DNA of 10,737 nt from Thermoleophilia bacterium. Lineage in GTDB: Bacteria > Actinomycetota > Thermoleophilia > Gaiellales > Gaiellaceae. Shown here piece by piece: positions 7,126 to 10,737 of the stretch. The notes under the pieces were generated by a model. It ran no database searches. It was not told the origin of the DNA and saw only the letters and a program-made list of their open reading frames with translations. The stretch's first letter is position 1. Every line of letters starts with the position of its first letter. The stretch covers positions 1-10,737 of the forward strand of contig JAOUEK010000024.1 in NCBI GenBank assembly GCA_029858755.1. Reading direction: 5' to 3'. The position numbers and the translations under genes were made by a program.

Positions 7126-9182
7126 GCACCCCTGTGTCGTCGGCCGGCGAGCCGGGCCCGGCGCGCGAGCCGCCGCCGCGGGCGCGCGGCGACCGCGTCC
7201 TCGATGCGCTCTCCACCCTCTGGGAGAAGCACCGTGCCGTCAACCTCGAGCGCATTGCCTCGTTGGAGGCCGTGGCGCTCGCCGCCGTCGAGGGCACGGT
7301 CGAGGACGGCGCCCGCCTCCGCGCCGCCGGTGACGCTCACAAGCTCGCCGGCTCCCTGGGGACGTTCGGTCTGGCCGAGGGCACTCGGCTCGCGCGGCGG
7401 ATCGAGAGGCTCCTCGACGACGGCTGCCGCGACGCCCTGCAGCTCTCCGAGGCGACCACGGCCCTCCGCGACCTTCTCGAGCACGGCCCCGAGCAGGCCA
7501 CGGTCGCTGCCGACGCCGGCGAGGAGCACGCGACCGCGCCCCGCATCCTGCTGGTCACGCCCGACGAGCGCCTCGCAGCGCGGCTCGACGTGGCGGCGGT
7601 GGCCCGAGGGTTCGAGCTCGAGACGCGTGAGACAGCGGGGCTGGGGACGGTGGGAAGCCTGGCGACGACGTTCGCCGCGGCGATCGTCGACGTCGACCAG
7701 CCGGGCGATCGCGGGCTCGATGCCCTGAAGACCCTGATCGCGCGGGATGCCTCCCTGCCCGCGCTCGCTCTCGCCCGCGACGCGTCCTTCACGGATCGCC
7801 TCCGCGTCGCCCGGCTCGGGGCGCGTGGCTTCCTCGCCCGCGACCTCTCCGCTGACGTCATCGTGGCGGCGGTGGCCGACGTCGCGCGGGGCGACCCCGC
7901 TGCGGGCGCCACGGTGCTCGTCGTGGACGACGACGACGTCGCCCGCGACCTCGTCGGTGAGGTCCTGCGTGGCGACGGGCTCCTCGTGGTCGAGGTCGCC
8001 GAGGCGGCCACGGTCTGGCAGCGGCTGGAGGACGTCCGCCCCGACGTCGTGCTCCTCGACGTGACCATGCCGGAGGTCGACGGCATCGACATCTGTCGGG
8101 TGATCCGCGGCGACGCCCGTTGGAACAGCATCCCCGTGCTGATCCTGACCGCGCACACGGACGCCGAGACGATCCGGGCCGCATTCGCCGCGGGAGCGGA
8201 CGACTACGTCGCCAAGCCCGTCGTCGCCCCCGAGCTGCAGGCCCGTGTCCGGGCCCATGTGCAGCGGAGCCAGCTCGTGCGCGCCGAGGCCGGGACAGAC
8301 TCGCTCACCGGTCTGACGAGTCGCCGGCGCGCGGAGCAGGCCCTCTCCGACCTGATGCGGCTCGCGGGTCGCCACGGCCAGCCGCTGTCGCTCGCCCTCG
8401 TCGACATCGACGGCCTGAAGCGGATCAACGACCGCTACGGGCACGCGGCCGGGGACGCGGCGCTGCGGCGGGTGGGCACGCTGATCCTCGCCTCGCTGCG
8501 CCAGGAGGACGTCGTCGCCCGCTGGGGCGGTGACGAGCTGGCGATCGGGATGTTCGGCACCCCCTCCGGCGACGCCGTGGAGCGGGTGGCCGAGCTGATC
8601 GAGGAGCTACGCGAGGCGGAGCATCGGGCGATCCCGAGCGAGGCGCCGGCGGTCAGCTTCAGCGCAGGGGTGGCTCAGTTCCCCGACGACGGCGCCGACC
8701 TGGAGGCGCTCCTCCGCGCCGCGGACCGGGCGCTCTACGCAGCCAAGGCGCGACGGGCCCGTGTGGTCACCGCCTCGAGGCTCGAGCTGGCGGACGATCC
8801 CGCCGACGTGGACGTGGTCGTCGTCGAGGACGACGACGCCGTCTCGGACATCCTCGTGCACGCGCTCGACACGCGTGGCTACGCGTCGCGGCGGCTCGCC
8901 GACGGCGCCGAGGCGGCGGAGCTGCTCGCCACGGGCCGCCTTCGCGCGCGGGTCGTCCTGCTCGACATCGGCCTGCCGGGCCTCGACGGGTTCGGAGTGC
9001 TGCGGCGCCTGCGCGACGCGGGGCGCCTCGACGACTGCCGTGTGATCGTGCTCACGTTCCGCGCCGGCGAGGCCGAGATCGTGCAGGCGCTCGAGCTCGG
9101 CGCCGCCGACCACGTCGCCAAGCCGTTCAGCGTGCCGGTGCTGATGAAGCGCGTTCAGCATGCGCTGCAGACGTTGCGTTGA
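7122..9182 (+). CDS. Phosphorelay output protein: HPt-pseudoREC-REC-GGDEF-REC (putative diguanylate cyclase)
   Basis: 686 residues from a GTG that overlaps the preceding stop codon by four bases. No Shine-Dalgarno is evident, so translation is probably coupled. The HPt domain (about 27-130) has H73 in AHKLAGSLGTFG. A degenerate receiver (about 141-262) has D190 in the phosphoacceptor place, but Thr-Pro replaces part of the acidic pocket and Arg replaces the conserved Lys. A full receiver follows (about 264-383; D269-D270, D313, K365). The GGDEF domain (about 386-550) has the DIDGLKRIND substrate region, active site G469-G-D-E-L473 and an intact inhibitory site R460-x2-D463 five residues before it. 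A last full receiver ends the protein (E569-D570-D571, D615, T in VLTF, K667). GGDEF enzymes make cyclic di-GMP from two GTP. Leu instead of Phe at the end of the motif leaves activity likely but unproven. There are no membrane segments. It could receive phosphate on H73 from the hybrid kinase or CheY-like protein. Confidence 0.92.
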   Translation: MSTPVSSAGEPGPAREPPPRARGDRVLDALSTLWEKHRAVNLERIASLEAVALAAVEGTVEDGARLRAAGDAHKLAGSLGTFGLAEGTRLARRIERLLDDGCRDALQLSEATTALRDLLEHGPEQATVAADAGEEHATAPRILLVTPDERLAARLDVAAVARGFELETRETAGLGTVGSLATTFAAAIVDVDQPGDRGLDALKTLIARDASLPALALARDASFTDRLRVARLGARGFLARDLSADVIVAAVADVARGDPAAGATVLVVDDDDVARDLVGEVLRGDGLLVVEVAEAATVWQRLEDVRPDVVLLDVTMPEVDGIDICRVIRGDARWNSIPVLILTAHTDAETIRAAFAAGADDYVAKPVVAPELQARVRAHVQRSQLVRAEAGTDSLTGLTSRRRAEQALSDLMRLAGRHGQPLSLALVDIDGLKRINDRYGHAAGDAALRRVGTLILASLRQEDVVARWGGDELAIGMFGTPSGDAVERVAELIEELREAEHRAIPSEAPAVSFSAGVAQFPDDGADLEALLRAADRALYAAKARRARVVTASRLELADDPADVDVVVVEDDDAVSDILVHALDTRGYASRRLADGAEAAELLATGRLRARVVLLDIGLPGLDGFGVLRRLRDAGRLDDCRVIVLTFRAGEAEIVQALELGAADHVAKPFSVPVLMKRVQHALQTLR

Positions 9183-9335
9183 TCGACCGAGAGCAGGTCG
9201 TCTCGGCGGCGGGTTGCCCACGCGGCCGCGGCGGGGGCGGCGGCGGTCGTCATGCAGCCCACGCAGCCTCGTGCGTCGGTCGTCTGCTGTTCGGCCTCCT
9301 GCGCGGGCGGCGCGAGTGGGGGAGCATGGAGCGCC

Positions 9336-9351
9336 GGCCGTTCGTCCGGCC
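9336..9351. terminator. Hairpin in the convergent intergenic gap
   Basis: GGCCG-ttcgtc-CGGCC between the relay operon (ending 9182) and the small convergent gene (ending 9383). There is no T-tract. It could help end transcription from either side. The rest of 9183-9335 is GC-rich simple sequence with no supported gene. Confidence 0.3.
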
Positions 9352-9358
9352 CGGGTCC

Positions 9359-9377
9359 GTCACCCCTTCGCGGTGAC
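9359..9377 (-). terminator. Candidate terminator of the 81-residue gene
   Basis: GTCACC-ccttcgc-GGTGAC, a perfect 6-bp stem five bases past the stop codon of the minus-strand small gene. No T-tract, as is common in high-GC actinobacteria. Confidence 0.35.
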
Positions 9378-9382
9378 CCCGC

Positions 9383-9628
9383 TCAGTCGCCGCGGAAGCC
9401 GTAGCGATCGAAGTCCGGCGCGAGCGCGGAGGCGCCGTCGGGCGCGGGCACGATCTTCGTGGGGTCGCCGGCGTCGACGACGAGGCCAACGACCTCCCGG
9501 CCGTCCGCGCCGTCGACGAGCGCCCAGGCGACGACGCGTGCGCTCTCGCCGTCCTCCTCGTACTCGCCCCGGTAGAAGGCGCGCCAGCCGACCTCGGCGG
9601 GCACGAGCGAGTGGATCGTCGACGCCAT
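9383..9628 (-). CDS. Small acidic protein of unknown function (81 residues)
   Basis: 81 residues from an ATG at 9628 to TGA. I do not recognise a family. It has no signal peptide and no membrane segment. The mix of aromatic and acidic residues (WRAFYRGEYEEDGESARVVAWAL), alternating hydrophobic strands (REVVGLVVD) and an acidic C-terminus (APDFDRYGFRGD) reads as a real small soluble beta-rich protein rather than an out-of-frame translation. A longer open frame upstream to 9760 overlaps the divergent dehydrogenase start and is arginine/proline-rich, so the inner ATG is preferred. A TATGAT hexamer lies 7-12 bp before the ATG, too close for a normal leader unless the mRNA is nearly leaderless. 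It is divergent from the dehydrogenase gene. Confidence 0.6.
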   Translation of the reverse strand: MASTIHSLVPAEVGWRAFYRGEYEEDGESARVVAWALVDGADGREVVGLVVDAGDPTKIVPAPDGASALAPDFDRYGFRGD

Positions 9629-9699
9629 TGCCGGATCATACGAGCCGCGAAAGGCTGCCCGCTGCGGTGCGGTAGGATCGGCCGCGTGGGCGGGACCTG
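9629..9699. promoter_or_regulatory. Divergent promoter region, small gene / dehydrogenase
   Basis: 71 bp between divergent starts. It contains TAGGAT (9673-9678, plus), a usable actinobacterial -10 for the dehydrogenase, and TATGAT (9640-9635, minus) for the small gene. Neither has a clear -35. The 13-mer AAAGGCTGCCCGC (9650-9662) is shared with the divergent region before the hybrid kinase. GGGA at 9692-9695 is a modest Shine-Dalgarno for the GTG at 9700. Confidence 0.35.
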
Positions 9700-10548
9700 G
9701 TGCGCAGTCCGGTGAGTGCCGCACCTCAGCTCGACGCGGACGCCATCCGGGCGCTCGCACCGGAGGCGCTGTACTCGCTCGCCGGCCGGGTCGCCGTGGT
9801 CACCGGTGCGACCGGTGGGCTCGGTCGCTGGTTTGCGGCGGGCCTCGGCGCGGCGGGGGCACGGGTGCTCGTGACCGACCTCGAGCAGGGGCCCGTCGAC
9901 GAGCTGGTCGCGCTGCTCGGCGAGGCCGGCGTCGAGGCGGCCGGCGTCGCGATCGACCTCGCCGAGGAGGACGCGCCCGAGCGGGTCGTGGCCGCCGCCG
10001 TCGAGCTGCTCGGCGGCCTCCACGTGCTCGTCAACAACGCCGCCGTCAACCGGCGCATGCCGATCCTGGAAATGGATCGCGCGACGTGGGACTGGATCAC
10101 GCGCATCGACCTCCGGCTGCCCTACTTCCTCTCGCAGGCGGCGGCGCGGCGCATGATCGAGCAGGGCGACGGGGGCTCGATCGTCTCCATCTCCTCGTTG
10201 AACGCGCTCTACGCGCTCGAGCAGATCTCGGTCTACGGGCCGGCCAAGGCGGGGCTCAGCCAGCTGACCAAGGTGATGGCGCTGGAGTGGGCCGAGCACG
10301 GGATCCGGGCCAACGCGATCGCTCCCGGCTTCATGGACACGCCGCTCGCCGCCCCCGTGTGGGCAGACGACGACATACGCCGGTGGATCTTCAACCGCGT
10401 CCCGGTGGAGCGACCCGGCCTGCCCCGCGAGCTCGTCGGCGCGTGCCTGCTGCTCGCCTCCGACGCCGGCTCGTTCCTCTCCGGGCAAACGCTGCACGTC
10501 GACGGCGGGGCAAGCGCAGGCGGGCGCTGGTTCCACAAGGACAGATAG
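9700..10548 (+). CDS. Short-chain dehydrogenase/reductase, classical NAD-type
   Basis: 282 residues, GTG start; a second in-frame GTG lies at 9712. Classical SDR: T35-G-A-T-G-G-L-G42 cofactor loop, D60 at the end of strand 2 (favours NAD over NADP), N112-N-A-A structural motif, catalytic S166, Y179 and K183 (YGPAK), and a C-terminal SGQTLHVDGG ending. Its length and pattern resemble gluconate 5-dehydrogenase / 2-deoxy-D-gluconate 3-dehydrogenase and 3-oxoacyl-ACP reductase-like members. The active-site lid (about 212-235, with many Trp/Asp/Arg) is not distinctive enough to name a substrate. A roughly 30-residue N-terminal extension before the Rossmann strand is a little long for the class. 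No sugar- or lipid-metabolism neighbours help. It is followed directly by strong hairpins. Confidence 0.9.
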   Translation: MRSPVSAAPQLDADAIRALAPEALYSLAGRVAVVTGATGGLGRWFAAGLGAAGARVLVTDLEQGPVDELVALLGEAGVEAAGVAIDLAEEDAPERVVAAAVELLGGLHVLVNNAAVNRRMPILEMDRATWDWITRIDLRLPYFLSQAAARRMIEQGDGGSIVSISSLNALYALEQISVYGPAKAGLSQLTKVMALEWAEHGIRANAIAPGFMDTPLAAPVWADDDIRRWIFNRVPVERPGLPRELVGACLLLASDAGSFLSGQTLHVDGGASAGGRWFHKDR

Positions 10549-10559
10549 CTGCCCTGCGA

Positions 10560-10589
10560 GCCTGGGCTCCGCGGGAGCGGAGCCCAGGC
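10560..10589 (+). terminator. Strong hairpin terminator after the dehydrogenase
   Basis: Perfect 13-bp stem GCCTGGGCTCCGC with a GGGA loop (10573-10576) and its full complement, starting 11 bp after the stop codon. It is by far the most stable inverted repeat in the window. It lacks a T-tract, so it would act as a T-less actinobacterial terminator or an mRNA 3'-end stabiliser. Confidence 0.7.
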
Positions 10590-10598
10590 CGCAACGAT

Positions 10599-10617
10599 CC
10601 CGCCGCTTTGCGGCGGG
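10599..10617 (+). terminator. Second tandem hairpin
   Basis: CCCGCCGC-ttt-GCGGCGGG, perfect 8-bp stem, nine bases after the first hairpin. Either a backup terminator or part of a repeated intergenic element. Confidence 0.5.
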
Positions 10618-10624
10618 CAGACCC

Positions 10625-10699
10625 CTGAAGCCACCTGCCGGCTGCGCCGGCGGTGGGGCGTTGGGATGATGCGGTGGCTCTGCCTGAAGCCGTCTGCCG
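10625..10699. repeat. Short direct repeat, two units (10625-10640 and 10684-10699)
   Basis: CTGAAGCCACCTGCCG and CTGAAGCCGTCTGCCG match in 14 of 16 bases and start 59 bp apart. With a related CCTGCGAGC motif at 10554-10562 and 10715-10723, the tail of the window looks built from repeated pieces. The region has no supported gene. Confidence 0.4.
10631..10656 (+). terminator. Third tandem hairpin, with one bulge
   Basis: CCACC(t)GCCGGC, loop tgc, GCCGGCGGTGG: an 11-bp stem with a single bulged T, 13 bases after the second hairpin. Its left arm overlaps one unit of the direct repeat described at 10625-10699. Confidence 0.45.
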
Positions 10700-10737
10700 C
10701 GCTTCTTGTAGTTGCCTGCGAGCGTCTACCCCGCAGG
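10671..10737. other. Structured non-coding tail cut by the window edge
   Basis: Two further imperfect inverted repeats follow the three strong hairpins: GCGG-t-GGCT (10671-10679) pairing with AGCC...CCGC (10688-10700), and CCTGC (10715-10719) pairing with GCAGG (10733-10737, the last bases). No open frame or tRNA is seen. It may be the start of a leader, a small RNA or a repeat array continuing to the right. Confidence 0.25.

Noticed and set aside
6435..8444. A 669-residue minus-strand open frame, and a 565-residue one at 5392-7089
   Set aside because: Both lie antisense to clear two-component genes and have no recognisable domain or sensible composition. They are mirror frames of GC-rich coding sequence.
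9179..9376. A 65-residue plus-strand frame just after the relay operon
   Set aside because: It starts with TTG, overlaps the stop of the previous gene, has no Shine-Dalgarno and encodes a Gly/Arg-rich run. It is not supported as a gene.
10551..10737. Possible CRISPR array or tRNA in the repeat-rich right tail
   Set aside because: Repeat units are only 16 bp, two in number, with hairpins rather than regular spacers. No cloverleaf or T-loop (TTCRANNC-type) sequence is seen.
1..10737. Insertion sequence, prophage or other mobile element
   Set aside because: No transposase, integrase, terminal repeats or composition break was seen. All genes have the same high-GC character.

Overview
The window is densely coding and GC-rich throughout, with frequent GTG starts and long antisense open frames that are artefacts of the base composition. 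This suggests a high-GC actinobacterium. A Thermoleophilia-like soil lineage would fit the mix of genes (large soluble hybrid kinases, an AceE-like E1, a periplasmic molybdoenzyme), but that placement is an inference, because no marker gene or rRNA is present. No stretch over 300 bases lacks a gene. The longest gaps are about 200 bp (9183-9382) and 189 bp (10549-10737).

Left block, minus strand (3867 down to 1). In transcription order it holds a 779-residue AceE-type thiamine-diphosphate 2-oxoacid dehydrogenase E1, then a 214-residue winged-helix regulator with a Cys/His-rich C-terminal domain (COG2345/SufR-like), then the first 234 residues of a Tat-exported molybdopterin oxidoreductase that runs off the left edge. 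The oxidoreductase has an N-terminal iron-sulfur motif of form Cys-x3-Asp-x3-Cys...Cys. The promoter regions of the regulator and of the molybdoenzyme share a 16-bp element (13 of 16 identical), and the molybdoenzyme leader also has a clean 6-5-6 palindrome. The simplest model is that the regulator senses redox state, NO or iron-sulfur status and controls itself and the molybdoenzyme.

Centre block, plus strand (4000-9182). Three tightly coupled genes make what looks like a complete soluble phosphorelay. They are a GAF-PAS-PAS hybrid histidine kinase with a degenerate and an intact receiver, a stand-alone CheY-like receiver, and a 686-residue HPt-pseudoreceiver-receiver-GGDEF-receiver protein. 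Kinase, receivers, the HPt and a cyclic-di-GMP output domain are all present, with a TAG/ATG abutment and a GTGA overlap between genes. This module, with six receiver-type domains of which two are degenerate, is the most unusual system in the window.

Right block (9183-10737). An 81-residue protein of unknown function (minus) is divergent from an NAD-type short-chain dehydrogenase (plus). The dehydrogenase is followed by at least three consecutive strong hairpins and a short direct repeat that runs to the window edge.
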